A stretch of 64,000 nucleotides of DNA from Brugia malayi. Lineage: Eukaryota; Nematoda; Chromadorea; Rhabditida; Onchocercidae. How positions within the stretch are numbered: position 1 is the stretch's first letter; every line of letters begins with the position of its first letter. Shown piece by piece: positions 38,054 to 51,127 of the stretch. The DNA is taken from NCBI RefSeq assembly GCF_000002995.4, contig NW_025062479.1:19464721-19528720 (forward strand), in the 5' to 3' direction. The notes beneath the pieces were generated by a model. That model was not told where the DNA came from and made no database searches. It worked only from the letters and a program-made list of their open reading frames with translations. Position numbers and translations under genes: made by a program.

Positions 38054-40620
38054 ATGGATGAAGAAGCGATAGCTACAGAACATCTTTCCTATGGAAAAGG
38101 TTCAAAGAAATATGAAATATTGTAAAATAAGTGCTTTAGATTTTAATTTATTCGACAAGAAGTTAAAATTTTAATTTTCAACATTTTATTATATGGTATA
38201 GTCAATTTAGTACAAACGCTTTTTGACCTGTTGTTCTAAAGCTGATATTGATCTAAACAAAATCATTCCTCTAATCCTGATAGCAATCTCTTCCTTTTTT
38301 GGCATTTTGTTTAAACTCCAATTCATGCTTAAAAACTTTTAGTAATTATTTATTTAAAATATGCTCGTAAACTTTGTAGTTTCTTTAAAAAATGATAAGT
38401 AGTAGTTCCAGATGAATTGCAAACTACAAATGATGTAATTCAGGAGGATAATTTAGGAACCATATCTAATGCTACAGTTGATGCAACCAGTCCATTCAAT
38501 AAACATGTAAGCTTCCTATTTACCCATTATTATTTTGGAAAGTTCGAGTTATTAATCTAATAAAAGACTTGAAAAGCTTTTTCTTATTGAAGTTCTCATC
38601 TTCTAAATTTTTTTACTAAGTTTAAGAACTTTGAGCACCCCATTTTATTTTCTGCCTTTCGAAAGGTTTTCAGGATTATTCGGTACTCGGTGATGTTTAT
38701 CCGATGAAACCAAAAAAGAGGATTTCTCTAGGTGAACATAATGAAAATACGACCAAAGAACTTAGAGAAAATGCCATTCTGGGGTCAGAAAATTGGGATG
38801 GCCTTTGCGGGAAAGAGAGCTCTCGGGAAATACCGCTCCTTTCTGACCATCGGATAGAACCAGCGAATAAAACACACAGTGTCCGAGAAGAATTACAGGA
38901 TGACATTACTCCAGAAATCCATAAATCACAACTAGAGATTGACAAACGAAGATGCAACTTCATGCCTTATGACTGCAATGATTTTAATGGCAGCTTTGCT
39001 TACAATAACGTTATCAATAGCATTAATAATGACAACGAAGGTGATGTAAAATACAGTGATAATAATAGTGACAACACTGTTAACAATATTTTGGCCAAAG
39101 AAAGGAATGATAGTCCATGGGCCGTCTTGTCGCCAGATAACATGATATCAAATGGCGCTCAGTATACCTCATTGGCAAAACAAACCAGTGATTTCGAATT
39201 GATCAGTCACAATAAGGATGCATTTGCAACTTGGACAAATGACTCTTCAGATAATGCTGATAGCAGTTTGAAGGTAAGCTTTACTGATGAAAGTGCTGCA
39301 ATGTGCTTCTTTCTAGAAAGCCGCATCTGTTATCCTAAAACATCTAAAGATTTTGGAGAAGCGAATATTTCTTCATGGGTACAATACGCACCATTACATT
39401 TGACAATAGAAGCGATGGGGACAGCTGCACAATTGATGTGCCGCGAGAGCTAATGAGGTGACAAGATGACGATATCTGAGAGCAGCAAGGCATTTCTCTT
39501 TTCTGGCCATATATTCATCATCATTTCTCTGGAAAGGATTTATCTTATTATTCGTACCTCATTTAGTGCAAATTTCAGTATATTTTTTATTCCATATAAT
39601 AAATACTTGGATGTTTCAGGATAACCCGACAAAAGAGGAATCATTGGAAAATTCAACAAAAAAAACGGATGATGTCGGGAAAATCTCGGATAGGCTAGAA
39701 GCATTCAATAGGAATAATGAAGTAGTTTTCAATTCTTTTAAAAACCATCTTTCTGAAACTTAAAAGTTTGGGTTGTATTTGAATCATATCGCACCTTTAG
39801 ATGAAAAAAACAAAAACAAAAACAAACAGTGGATGAAAATAGATGATTGCTAACTATTTCTCTTTATAGGTATCTAGTATTCCTATAAAAACTTCGAGGC
39901 CGAAAATTGAAGAGACCGAAATGCCAACAAAAGGTTTATCGTATACCATTCTCTCCAAAAAAAAAAAAAAAAGAATTCAGAACATTATGAGGCTCAATTA
40001 AAGTTATTATAATTGATCTTCTTTGGAAGAAAATCAATCCAGTCTTTATCTTCAAAAGACTGAAGTAATTTGGCATTTACATAAACAAATTTTCAAAAAT
40101 TTGTAACTAAAAACCTTTGAAATAATTAGCGAAGGACGAAATGGAGGGCAAAGAGCACAAAACTACTAGTTTCAAAATATGGATTGGCATTGATTTTACT
40201 CCAAAAAGCAGTTTGCTGCACAATGTGAAAAATGAGCAAAATATAAATTATATTGCAGTCAATATGAATAAGCAAAGCGATTCATGAAAACATCAGAGTT
40301 GATCGTATGTTTCAGGAGTTGTATCCAACTTGAAATCCTTGTTTGAAAGCAACGCTGTGCACAACAGTAATGACACCTGCAAAAGTGCAAACTACAAACT
40401 TGGCCAGTTTATAGTTTTTTAAATTTTCAATCGGTTTTACTATTATTAAATGCATATTTTAAGACTTCAGTGGGCCAAAACACCGGTTAAATCAGTTAAA
40501 CACAGAACTCAAAATGAAAATGGCAAACAAAATCCGACATACCTATTTCGGAGGGTTCCCATTAGCAACCAAGCAAATCTGCTTCAGCCTGCTAGAGATA
40601 AGATAATAAACGAGGGATAG
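38054..40620 (+). CDS. Unrecognised Asn-rich, largely disordered protein
   Basis: Seven exons join in phase to give about 384 aa: 38054-38099, 38412-38506, 38674-39273, 39620-39721, 39870-39933, 40316-40413 and 40471-40620. The large third exon (200 codons) is hydrophilic, with Asn/Asp-rich stretches (FNGSFAYNNVINSINND, YSDNNSDNTVNN). The C-terminal exons are basic and contain VVSNLKSLFES, a short helical motif of the kind seen in cytoskeletal adaptors, and WAKTPVKSVKHR. No enzyme domain, signal peptide or membrane segment is visible. Donors at 39722 (GTAGTT) and 40414 (GTTTTT) are weak, so the gene might instead end at the TAA at 39761-39763 after exon 4. The reading frame also stays open past the exon 3 donor to a stop at 39451. 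Function unknown. Confidence 0.6.
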
Positions 40621-43563
40621 AATTTGAACTCACTTTGCTTGTGTAATTTGTTCTATTAGTATACTTATCTGCATGAAATCACTATGATATTAGTTCCTTT
40701 ATATCCACTCAATTACTTTTTTAAAATTATTTTTCAATAAAATACACTGAATTGCAGAATATGGAGTTGGTCGATCATCGGGTACTTTAAATAAAGGCGT
40801 GTTTCACTAATACGCCACAATATCATCTGTCCTTGAAATTATTCTTTACGATATTTTGTTGATTACTTTGCAATATATGTTTAACTATATACAATCTAAC
40901 ATTTAACATTTAAGCGGATACAAACCGCATATATTATTTACTTATATATGCATTGATAATAACAAAGTTTCGCTCTATGTTAATCACTTTTTCTTATAGT
41001 AAAATAACCAGTTATCCATCTTTATCTCCAAAATAACTTTGTAACTAATAAATTTGGCGTTTTCTACTAATACCATATCACACACACATACACATGCTGA
41101 CAACAAGATGAAGAGTCATTAGCAGGGAACTTGATGATGACAGATTTCTTGTTAACTGTGCCAGTCATTAGCCGATATCGTAAGAATTAAACAGAAAAAT
41201 AGAGAAACATCGAAACGTTTTTCTTTTGCTGCTCACAATGAATAGCGAAAGATCGCCCTAAATATTCGATTCGGGTTTTTCCAATGCTGATTATTTAGAA
41301 ATTGAAAATAGTGTAAATGAGTTAAGGTTAGCAACATACGAAATCCTTCTTATAAAAGACTTTCTTTAAATCCTTATAACTACATAACCAGCATGCAATC
41401 CTTATAACTACAAGAACTAAGATCTGAAAGTCAATTTTTACTGAAAGAACAATAAAGAATGGAATAGAAATAAACAACAACTGACAATAAATGATAAATG
41501 TGTCCCGAACGTAAGGAATCGCTGGCCTTATCAGTGAATGCAGCAAAATAATACAAGCCGACTATTTGTGCGGCACAATTATCTCAAAATTAAAATTAGT
41601 TTCCGAGTGGAAGCATCAACGTGAAAGATTTTGGAAAGTAAAATAAGAATTTGAATTTAAAATTTCAGGATGTGAACTGAGAAGAATCTTGAGCATAAAT
41701 TTGAATATAACTGCAATTGAAATGGTCGAATTAAGCGATATCACGAAATCAAGAGAAAACCGAACTAAAATGAGTAGAACCAAAAGATTATAAATAATAA
41801 GATTTCATACCAAAATCCAAAGCTCGTAAAAAAGCGGCAATTCAGCCGAGGCAAAGCATTTAGTGTGTTAACAAATATCCGGAAAAACATTCAAGAGTAT
41901 AACAGGCTTAACGGAATAACATTGAAACAATTTGCAAAAAAAATTGGAACAGTAACTGCTTTCAGGAATATTAAGAATATTCTAAAAGCTGAACGATTCG
42001 CTTTATCTTAGTGGTACATACAAAAAAATTCAGATAGATCATTGCGTATCGGCAGATAAAATTTTGAGTTGATCAGAATCTAGATGACAGAGAAATAGAT
42101 GCAGCAGGAGTTTTTTGCAAAGTCTTGAATAGTTTCAGGTTCTCAACTGTCAAGAGTTTTTTTTTTTTTTTTTATTTTTTTTTTTTTTTTTTTATTAATC
42201 CTAAAGTAAATCAAAATTTAACAAGAATTTGAGAAATCAGACTGTACAGTAAAGTTTAAGATACAATGAAAAAATCCAATATGTCAATATGTCATCAAAC
42301 AAAAAAGCAAGAAATATTGATTTGGCTGACGGTTTCGTATCCTGATGTAAAGGTGGCAAGTTTTGAACTTCAAATTAAACCTTTCATTTCCTCAAAAGTG
42401 CCTAGAACACTTCAATTGAACCAATTCAGTTGGTTAGAATTGAGATTTCGAATTTAATCGGTGTGATTAAAAATTTTGGTCAGACAATTTTTCTTACAAC
42501 CATGTTTGCAAGAAAATCTGATAACAGCTTTTTGATTTTCATTAATGAGATATATGTTATGAATATGAGTATGATACTGCAGTTGAAAGTTGAAAGTAAA
42601 AATATTCAGCGAATAGGCACAAAATTTATGATTCCAGTATAACTGAGAAAAAAATAACTACATATTTGTAATGTCACTGAAATTATGAAAGCAAATAAAC
42701 CAGAAAAAAACAGCTGTCAAATAAAGCAGATTGATAAGCATAGCAAAACAAGAAAATAGTAATGTTTAATTCAATGATTTGATAAAATTACTGGTTTTTG
42801 ACCCAAATTTAAACGAATTAGACAAGCAATCATGTATGAGTGTTGCGTGCTCAATTAAGGAAATCAAATATCATTTTATAATAAATAATTATTAACAAAT
42901 TGGCAACTGGGCCAAACTTTTCTTTGATTTATTAGATCTTTGAAATCCCATATAATCAATTAAGGGAATCACATATCATTTTAAATTTATGATTCCAGAA
43001 TAACTGAGAAAAAAACAACTAAATATTTATAATATCACTGAAATTATGAAAGAAATAAATCAGAAAAAAAAACAATTTCTGTATTAGCACTTTATCACTT
43101 AACTAGGTAAAGGAATGAGTATCAAAATTCGAACAGTAATAACAGTTAAAAGAATTACAAGTGAAATTTATTAAAGTCACGAAGAGACAAATTCATAAAA
43201 TTTTCGCTTTTTAATATTCATTTTCCCTTAATATTTCACTTAATTTTTTTTTTCTCATTTTTTTGCGAAAAGTGCGGATGCCTATTTGTTATTAATTCAG
43301 AATATGCAAAACATATGTCTTTCAATTCCAAATTACCTAGCTATATTACTTCATCACTAATTTTTCTTGTAGATTTCAGAACAGCTAGGTAGTCAGCTAA
43401 TTGAATTTCTTCTCATCTAAAACGTTTGATTCCATGCATTCCTCCTTGAGTGCTTGCAGTGAATGCACCGCAGCTGTTGTTTCTTCTTCCTCACTTCTCC
43501 GAATTACCTTAACATTAAGCTTTCATCACTTACAGAATTTCATTATTTAATTTGCATTTTTCT
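40621..43563. other. Convergent intergenic region with local duplications
   Basis: No supported gene between the Asn-rich gene and the GATA gene. It holds poly-T tracts at about 42157-42193, a short direct repeat (ATCCTTATAACTACA) near 41370-41412 and the larger duplication at 42622-43070. Confidence 0.6.
42622..43070. repeat. Two diverged direct copies of an ~88-base unit
   Basis: Segments 42622-42710 and 42983-43070 are the same sequence with scattered substitutions; both contain TTATGATTCCAG, TAACTGAGAAAAAAA and TCACTGAAATTATGAAAG. A second shared block (AATTAAGG.AATCA.ATATCATTTTA) occurs at about 42853 and 42957. The arrangement indicates nested tandem duplication of non-coding DNA. Confidence 0.8.
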
Positions 43564-46500
43564 TTAAATTAATTTGTCAATATGATGACGAAAACGAAGT
43601 TTCTGAATCAAAATGGATATTAAAGTATGAATTTGTAAGTAAAGAACCTCAGTTGGTATACCAACAGTTGTAATTATCTCTGTCTCTGATGTTGTGTCGT
43701 AATGACTGGTTGAGAATAATGCTTGGGTCAAAACATTACCAGCATTCAAGCCTGTAGACCAAATTACAGTATAATTCGAATGCACCATCCAAAAAAATGG
43801 AAATAAATACGAGAGAGACAATAAGTGAGCTTTGATACTAGTTGTTAAATGATATTGAAAAAAATACCTGGAAGAGAAATGTCTTGAGATGTATCATATT
43901 GAGTTCCAGTATTCCATGCAAACAGCTGATCATCATTCACTGAACCGACCGATGAAATAACATTGTAAGGATGGACCAGATCATTAACTGTTTCAACAGC
44001 CGAACCGAAGGAACTACTTGCTGAAATTTTAGTGGTATCAGAACTTTCCATTCAGTAGAGAAAGAACTGTTTCCAGAAAATTGATGTTTTTGACATCCCA
44101 AGATTTGATATTTCTTAAGCGGAACCTACCGGACTGAGAACTTTCGTAGGTACGGCTAGCTCGGTTATGATGATTGCCTAACTTTTTCGATGCTGCAGGT
44201 TGTCTCAAAATTCCATTGCCTTCCGACTTTTGTTTTCGCTTCCGCGTTTGCAGAGTTCCTTCTTTTTTCATTGATATTGGACGTTGTACTTGATGAAGTT
44301 TGTAATATAATCCGCAAGCACTAAGCAAGAAAATAGTTAAGTAACTAGATGATAAAGCTTCTGATCATTCCTCAGAATAAATTGCCTCCAAATGAGTTAC
44401 AATTCCAGCACTGCGATTTTATTCCTAAGACAAAAGTTATATACATAGAATTTTGCGACAACACAAACGTTATTATATACAAACAAAAGTTATCATATGC
44501 ATAACAAATTTGATTAAAGACGCACTTGCATACCGGATGTCCATCAGCATCCCTTCTCCATAAGGTTGTGTTGGTTCCCCGACAGTTTGCACAAACCAGG
44601 CCTTGTCTTCGTTGGGAATTATTCTGAGGCTGAAATTTTATCAATGAAAAATGGAAAATTTACAAAAATATTTCAAAAAATTTTTCGAAATGATTTAAGT
44701 TGGAAAAAAGTTTGTGCCTCTGTAGTTTTTAAAAAATGAATGAATATCTTAATGTATTGGTCATCAAAAAAAAAAAAACTCAAATAAATCAGGGAAAACT
44801 AGAAAATAAAAAATTTGTCGTGCTTCCCTACTTTCTAACTTTGTAAATTCATGTATGCAGCTGGTAAAAGTTTCAAAACTAATTTGTTATTACTTGATTT
44901 TTTCTCTGCTGTTGTCGACTTCGGGCGCCAGAAGAACTGCTTCGAGTGGATTGCTGTTGTCCATTAACTAATGCTTGTTCGCTGTTGTCAGCAATTCCGC
45001 AAGAAGTGTTCAAAAATGGCGAATATGAAACAATGTGCTACAAGGCAGAATTTCAGTGGTTTTAATTTAAGGAAAATTTTCTACCATTTCTTCTCTTGGA
45101 TATTTTTTCAGACTTTTCCTTAATTTGTTTAAACTTAATCACCCACGATGAGTCATTTCTATTCAACTTTTTATAAATTAATTCTGGTAACAACACAATA
45201 ACACATTGGTTTTCATTTCTTTGTAATTTGGACAGAATTATTAATTCATAGACAACATTTTGAAAATTTACTTCAACTCACTTGCCATAATCTTCAGCGT
45301 ATTCTAAATTGAATTTGAATTATTTGAAAGTTGCTTTAATTGCTTATTTGATTTTATCAGTATTTGGAAAATTTTTTGTGAATTACAGATTGCAATTCGT
45401 TTCCCTCCTAAAATAATGCTTGAAGACATACTTGTGACATTTCTGATCGATTAGTACTGTAATGTATCATGAGATCGGATGCGCATTTGGCGCAGATTAC
45501 TGAAGTACCACTGCATGCAATATCCGAAGTATAAATGCCACATTGTTGACATTGTGCTGATTGTATCGCAGAATGTGCGATAGTTCCGTTTAACTAGAAT
45601 TATTTGATTCTTTTTTTATTGTCTATCTGAATAAAATTTTCTTGAATGATACGATATTTGTGCAGATTGAGAATGGAAGAAACTAATAATTCAAATTTTT
45701 TTTCGAAGTCGCTGGAAGCATGCTTTTTAAACAGAATATCATTTCATTTCGTTTCTTTGCAAAATCAAATGTTTTCTCGAAAAAGTTGAAGACATATTGT
45801 TTTTTCTAAGGTATTTCAAACTTAGGAAAATTGAACATATACTGTTTGAGAAGGAAAAACACAAAGATTTCCATCCACACCGGTTCGCTGCTGTAATTGA
45901 TAGGAAGAAAGCGAATCATAATTAGTATTCATTCGAAAAGGATCATAACTGCTGGAATTAATCAAGAAGTCCAAAATTATTAAAATGTTGAAAAGATTTA
46001 AGAGAAGTTTCATTTAAGCACCAAACCAACAAGTTTCACACAAAAAGCGAACCGTAGCTTACAGTGAGTGATTAACGCTATATTATGAGTCACTTTTGAT
46101 AATGCTTTTAGATCTAACTTCAAATTTTGTTTACGCCAAGAAATCACAATTAATTTGATCAATTTTTTGAGATCTTTCTGGACAAATTAAACTAAATAAT
46201 GAAAGCCTGCATTACAGAACCTGGATAAATGTGTTGTAGCAGTGGCGGCAGTATTATATGTTTGTATAGCAGTTGACGGCATCAGTTCGGTACTCAGTGA
46301 CTGCTGCATTAGATAGGCCTGCGACGGCACTCCGGCATAGTAATATTGTGGTGTGGCAAGAGCTGCCGCTGCTGCTGCTGTCGAACAGCTGGGATACAGG
46401 CTGACGCCGGACTGACTCATCCATTCCGGATAATGATGGCATGAAACTGCTGTTGATAATTCTGGAGATGGTTAGCTAAGTGATAAACTGATGATTGCAT

Positions 46501-47415
46501 GATGAAGCAAACAGTTTCAAATTGTTACATAACTTAGTAATATGACTAAAGGAGAAACGACATTTTTGAAAAGCTAAAAGAATATGATAATTCTTAAGCC
46601 GTTTTAGTTGACAATTACAACTTTTTCTTTTGCATTGAGTAATACAAGTTTGCGATAAAGTGCTCAAACAGAATTAATTGCTGACTGATATTAAAAATTC
46701 ACTGGGAAGGTTAGAGTATTCTTTACAGACGAAATAAATCCGTATTACAGAGACTTTGAGTAAAATATACTTTCCAAAGCATTTGAATACAAAATAATAC
46801 CAGAAGTTTGGACAAGATTTGGTAATAAAGACGAAAAATTTGAAGCATCGAATTTCGTTTCTGGCACGCCATCATTCGGAACCACTGAGCTTGGCTCTAC
46901 CACAACAGATTGACGGCGCGTACCATTTGTTTCTGAAAAAAAAACCTTCCAAAAAAAAAAATTTGGAACTTTAGATTTTCTAATCAGTGAATAATCTTGC
47001 TATTCATTTTAAAAAATCGGAAATATCAGGAATACTGAAAAAAAAATATTCGAAAGGAAAATTTGAATATATAATATGATAAAAGTTATATTTTCTCAGA
47101 TAGCTGCGTCTATATTTTTTTTTATGAAGACCTATAAAATAAATCAGTGTACCTTATGAAAATTGCTTTTTTCTGCAGTTTTGCAGTCTTACCTAAACTT
47201 GTGTCAATTTCTCTTTTAATCGCATTTGCTGCTGACACAGTCAATGAGTTTTTACTTTCACTGTTGTCCTTATTGTTGCTACTATTCTTATTGGTGTCAC
47301 TGTCATCACCGGGCAGTAACTGTGCAAATGAACTCAGATGACTCGCTGCAACAGCAGCAATATCCTTCATCGTAGAAGATGTCGCGGGTCCACACCAAGC
47401 TTGGCTTGCTTCCAT
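43564..47415 (-). CDS. elt-2: GATA-type transcription factor, ELT-2-like
   Basis: Ten exons join in phase to give about 548 aa: 47193-47415, 46801-46932, 46221-46461, 45843-45951, 45432-45593, 44894-45037, 44526-44629, 44130-44320, 43868-44020 and 43564-43751. Residues 350-374 form a canonical CX2CX17CX2C GATA finger ([16 protein letters not shown], then [12 protein letters not shown]), followed by the basic arm [20 protein letters not shown]. This resembles C. elegans ELT-2, the master regulator of intestinal genes, more than ELT-1. Residues 250-272 hold a second CX2C...CX2C cluster with only 15 residues between the pairs and no LWRR, a degenerate N-finger. Exon 3 has a polyalanine run and Tyr/Gln-rich sequence, likely for activation. 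The finger is split by an intron after VC-AA. The last 27 residues after PTEV are atypical, so the end might be alternatively spliced. It runs about 110 aa longer than ELT-2 (recalled at 433 aa). Confidence 0.88.
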
Positions 47416-47530
47416 TTCTTTTTTGGCAGTTTATGATTTTCTTGAAAGAAGAAAGAAATGCAATTATAATATTTTTTTCTTATGATAGCCTATGAATTTA
47501 TCGTTTATTGATTTATTTCAAATTTAGAAG

Positions 47531-47674
47531 TGATAAGGTTACTTACCATTTATTCATGAACACCGAACTCTCAAAAGAAGAAACCGTTGTCTTATCTTAT
47601 CAATTTACCAACATAACTAAATAAACCAGTAAATGATAATTTATGACTCCGTTGCTAGCAAAAACTATTTATCA
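47531..47674. promoter_or_regulatory. Cluster of five GATA sites upstream of the GATA gene
   Basis: WGATAA motifs occur at 47531-47536 (+), 47592-47597 (-), 47597-47602 (-, overlapping), 47634-47639 (+) and 47669-47674 (-). They lie 116-260 bases upstream of the start codon. Four are TGATAA and one is AGATAA. In C. elegans, elt-2 maintains its own expression through TGATAA sites, so autoregulation is a natural reading. Confidence 0.55.
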
Positions 47675-49896
47675 GGTATTGAGATTATATGTTTAATAGT
47701 TGTTTTGATTTCACTATTAGTGCAAAAAGCTTCATTTCCAACATTTTTCCGGCAATTTACTTCTTCCACATAAATGACAAAATCTTAAGAAACGAATAAT
47801 ATAAAATTAGATTTGAAAGGAAAATCAAAAAAATTATGAAATTTCAAGTAATTAAGTAACAGCAAAAATAATTGAGGAAAGAAAAAGTAAACAGTAATTT
47901 TAGTTAGGGGCTTCCGATAGATTGACTCTGACAAAATGATGGTGACAACTAGCAGTGAAAACGACAAATGAAGGAGAGGGGTAGGATAGAAGGAGAAGGA
48001 AGTTTGATTTGATGACTTTGCTACCGTAACCAATAGATGAATGCTCTCATTCCGTGAGCCATCGAAGTACGACTGATGAAACTTTTATTTGGAGCGAAAG
48101 AAAAAACAAATTTGGGAGCAATTTGAAACTGTGAATATCAAAATCATATTTTACTTATTAAGCATTTAATATCTTGTCCATCCCTTTCTATTGCTTTATT
48201 CTTGTAACTTATTGATCAACCAATTTATTTAAGATTGCTTTTAGTTTGATAATTAACAAATGCATGCTATTTTCGAATTGTCAACAATTGGCTTGGTCAA
48301 ATGTTTTCAAAATAATAAAATTCGAACGTTCAGAATTTTCACATTCATAAGAAAAGTTCCATATCAAATTAAAGTTCCAAAAAGGTCATCCATTGTTAGC
48401 ATTTTATGATTAGAGTAACATTTGTTTTTTAGTTGAATGATCCCATCAATCACTTTGAGTCATCCTTGTCAAATCTATATGTAATTGGTTAGCGTATGCA
48501 TTTGTATTTGTAGATTATTTTGCTAATGGTAACCTATCGGCAGTACTGGAGTGATCATCATTAACCACAAAAGATATCTATCGTCTTCCCCATCAACCAT
48601 TGCATATCACCACTGATAAAGTCGTTATCTCTTCCATTCCCGAATCATTTTATCACATTCGAGCAGTTCTCACCCTGTTGCTTTCCCTTTCGTCCTTTTT
48701 AAAATTTATTTCATCTCTATAAAACTAAATTTCTTGCCAACTTTTTAAAGAAACCAGCAAGGTATGTTTGTGTTTTTCTATTTGTTTTGATCACTGAACA
48801 CAATATTATGAATAGCGTCTGCAACAGATTTCGAATTCAGTGCTCACTTACCATTTGATCAATTGATACATCAATATTTCTTATTAAGATAGAGAGTTTT
48901 CAATCTAGCTTTATCTAAAATTACCTGGTACTAATTGCGGATTTATGAAACAGACTTAGTTTGAACTTAGCTACCTGTCTTCATACGAATCTCAGAATCA
49001 AATCAAAACGGCCAAAAACGCTTAGATAACTGTGCAGAATGAAGTGGAAAAAAGCCAAGAATGATATGCAAGGTCAACAATATTTATTGTGCTAGTAGAG
49101 AGGCAATATAATAATACTAACAGTATCAGTTGCATGCATATATACTTTTTTGCACTTCGATGTTTGTATTTCTGTATGAAAATGGTCCAAAAAGACCAGA
49201 TTTCTATTTTTTTAAAGTAATTTCTTCATAAAGATCTAAATAATGTTGTCGACATATTTAACAATACAGTACTTTTTGACTCTTCCTTAGGTAAATGTTT
49301 ATTCTCTGATGAAATCATCACAACATTCGGTGATGCAACAACTGTCAACCTTCAGGATTTTACAATTGAAAGACATAGATAACCGATAACTAACTCTAAC
49401 TGTACTAAAGTAATAGAAGAGGAGATTATCTTAAATATACACTCTTTGAAATTTCGTTTTTTTTTTTCTTTTTTTAAACAAATGACTCTTTTGTATTTAT
49501 GGAAAAGTATCTGGTGAAAAACCCTAAAAATCGGTCGATTTCTATAATGTATTGACAAAAGCAATAATGCTTGCATATATTGTTTCCATTATTATACCTT
49601 CATGAAAAGTAATCATTTCAGAATGTCCACCTAAAGGTTAATTCTAACTAACAGTTCCATGAAAATTTTGTTGCTTAGCTTTTAAAGAATTTACTGCCAA
49701 AACGTTACCATATTTCATGAACAAATATAACAAACGTTTTTCTCTTCTTTCTCTTTTGGTATGTTGGATAGCCTTATCAGTCAGCAAGCAAATGATACTT
49801 GATAAGGATTTCGTATTACTATGTAAACAAATACAGACGCGTAGGAATACATTCAATAAGACACTATAATTTGCTCTCATCAAATTGCATTACAAT

Positions 49897-49922
49897 TAGA
49901 ATTAATCAATGATCATTTTGCA
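49897..49922 (+). repeat. 26-base exact direct repeat (partner at 50329-50354)
   Basis: The same 26 bases, containing TTAATCAATGATCATTTTG, occur again at 50329-50354. The second copy covers the predicted stop codon of the small minus-strand gene; the first lies about 430 bases past it. Confidence 0.85.
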
Positions 49923-50337
49923 CCGAAAACAATTTATCGGTTTTCAATGCTAAGAAAATTTTATAAGGATAATTATTACGCTTATACAACACCAGGACAA
50001 CGTCATGTAAAAAAGTATTTCCGACAAGCATACGCGAATGTATGTTTTCCAAATTACTTTTTCTACAACACATACTCTTTCTTATCATTCTCGAGATATT
50101 TCAGGACATAATGTGTTTAAAATCTAATATTAACTCATTCCAAAAATTTCAATATTATTTAGCCATTTTTAGCTAAAATTTCGACAGAAATATTGTGCGT
50201 AAATTTTTTGATGAATTTAGAACTAAGAATAGAAAGGGAAACAAAAAGAGCAATATTGATTTACAGTTTAAATATGTATGTACTAATTATCTGATAAAAT
50301 TTTTAATCCGATCTTAAAATCTTAAATCTAGAATTAA

Positions 50338-51127
50338 TCAATGATCATTTTGCAAAATTATCTTTCGATAGCAATAAGAATGATTCTGAGTCTGTCGTCT
50401 ATGTACCTCGCATATTACATCCATTGGATGGATGACAGGTTCAACCATTTCATCAGCACCACAAATTTTTACAATACATGCATCCTTACAAACGGTTTCA
50501 ATAATGAATTCCCTCAATAAGGTTTGTTTAATTTGTACTAAAGAAGTTCAATTTTTGAGGATTTTTTTGTTCTGATCCTTTAATTCAAAAATATTCCAAT
50601 TTCTCAGCAAATGGGATGAACTTATAGTTTATGCATATACTTCTAAACCATACATTCACATCCTTATAAATTCGTGTATATATGCTGTCCCTTAGTTTCT
50701 CGGCAAGATTTTCAGTCCATCTTAGATTCTTAATCCTTTTTCGCTACCCAACCATAAGATTAGACATCCTCAGAAAAAAATGAGTCGTGTGTGCATGCGG
50801 CCAACTGTCGATTCACCTCCACTTCAAGTGCATTTTTAGATTAAAGCAAAACGAAATTGGTAAAGAATGATGCGATGCAGTAATGAATCTGCGGTTAGGA
50901 GCATGATCAAGCTGTAGGCTACATAGTCCCTTACCCAGTCTCCATTATATCCAAAACTTCTGATTTGGAATATCAAGTGATCGAAATGTTTGCATGTTTC
51001 GATTTCATAGCATAACTGAGAAGCATGAAATAAATTTAGGGTAAACAGGGCATGAAGCTACTCAACACACGTTTCCACTAACAATCTGAGCTATCATCGC
51101 TCTGCGGACAATGTTATACACCAAATG
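50338..51127 (-). CDS. Candidate small gene made of short exons (start unresolved)
   Basis: Four exons join in phase: 51071-51127, 50935-51015, 50641-50743 and 50338-50537. The product, about 147 aa in the modelled part, is rich in Trp, Cys, His and charged residues: YNIVRRAMIAQIVSGN, then CKHFDHLIFQIRSFGYNGDW, then LRWTENLAEKLRDS, then IIETVCKDACIVKICGADE. There is no low-complexity sequence. Splice sites include CTTCTCAG/GTAAGG and a CTTTAG acceptor; two acceptors are weaker TAGs. A possible start is the ATG at 51318, either as a 4-codon exon (to GTAATA) or as part of a longer open frame to 51189 whose phase does not fit. I do not recognise the protein; it looks helical and soluble. Confidence 0.42.

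Larger units (their letters stand above)
47416..50337. other. Upstream region of the GATA gene; no other gene seen
   Basis: About 2.9 kb that should contain the GATA gene promoter. A GC-richer patch lies at about 48540-48700 and could be an enhancer or promoter. Open frames at 49352-49576, 49644-49883 and 49906-50088 lack splice or family support. Confidence 0.5.

Noticed and set aside
39274..39453. Extension of the 249-codon frame past exon 3
   Set aside because: It reads through a strong GTAAGC donor; splicing to 39620 gives a continuous hydrophilic protein. Kept only as a possible isoform.
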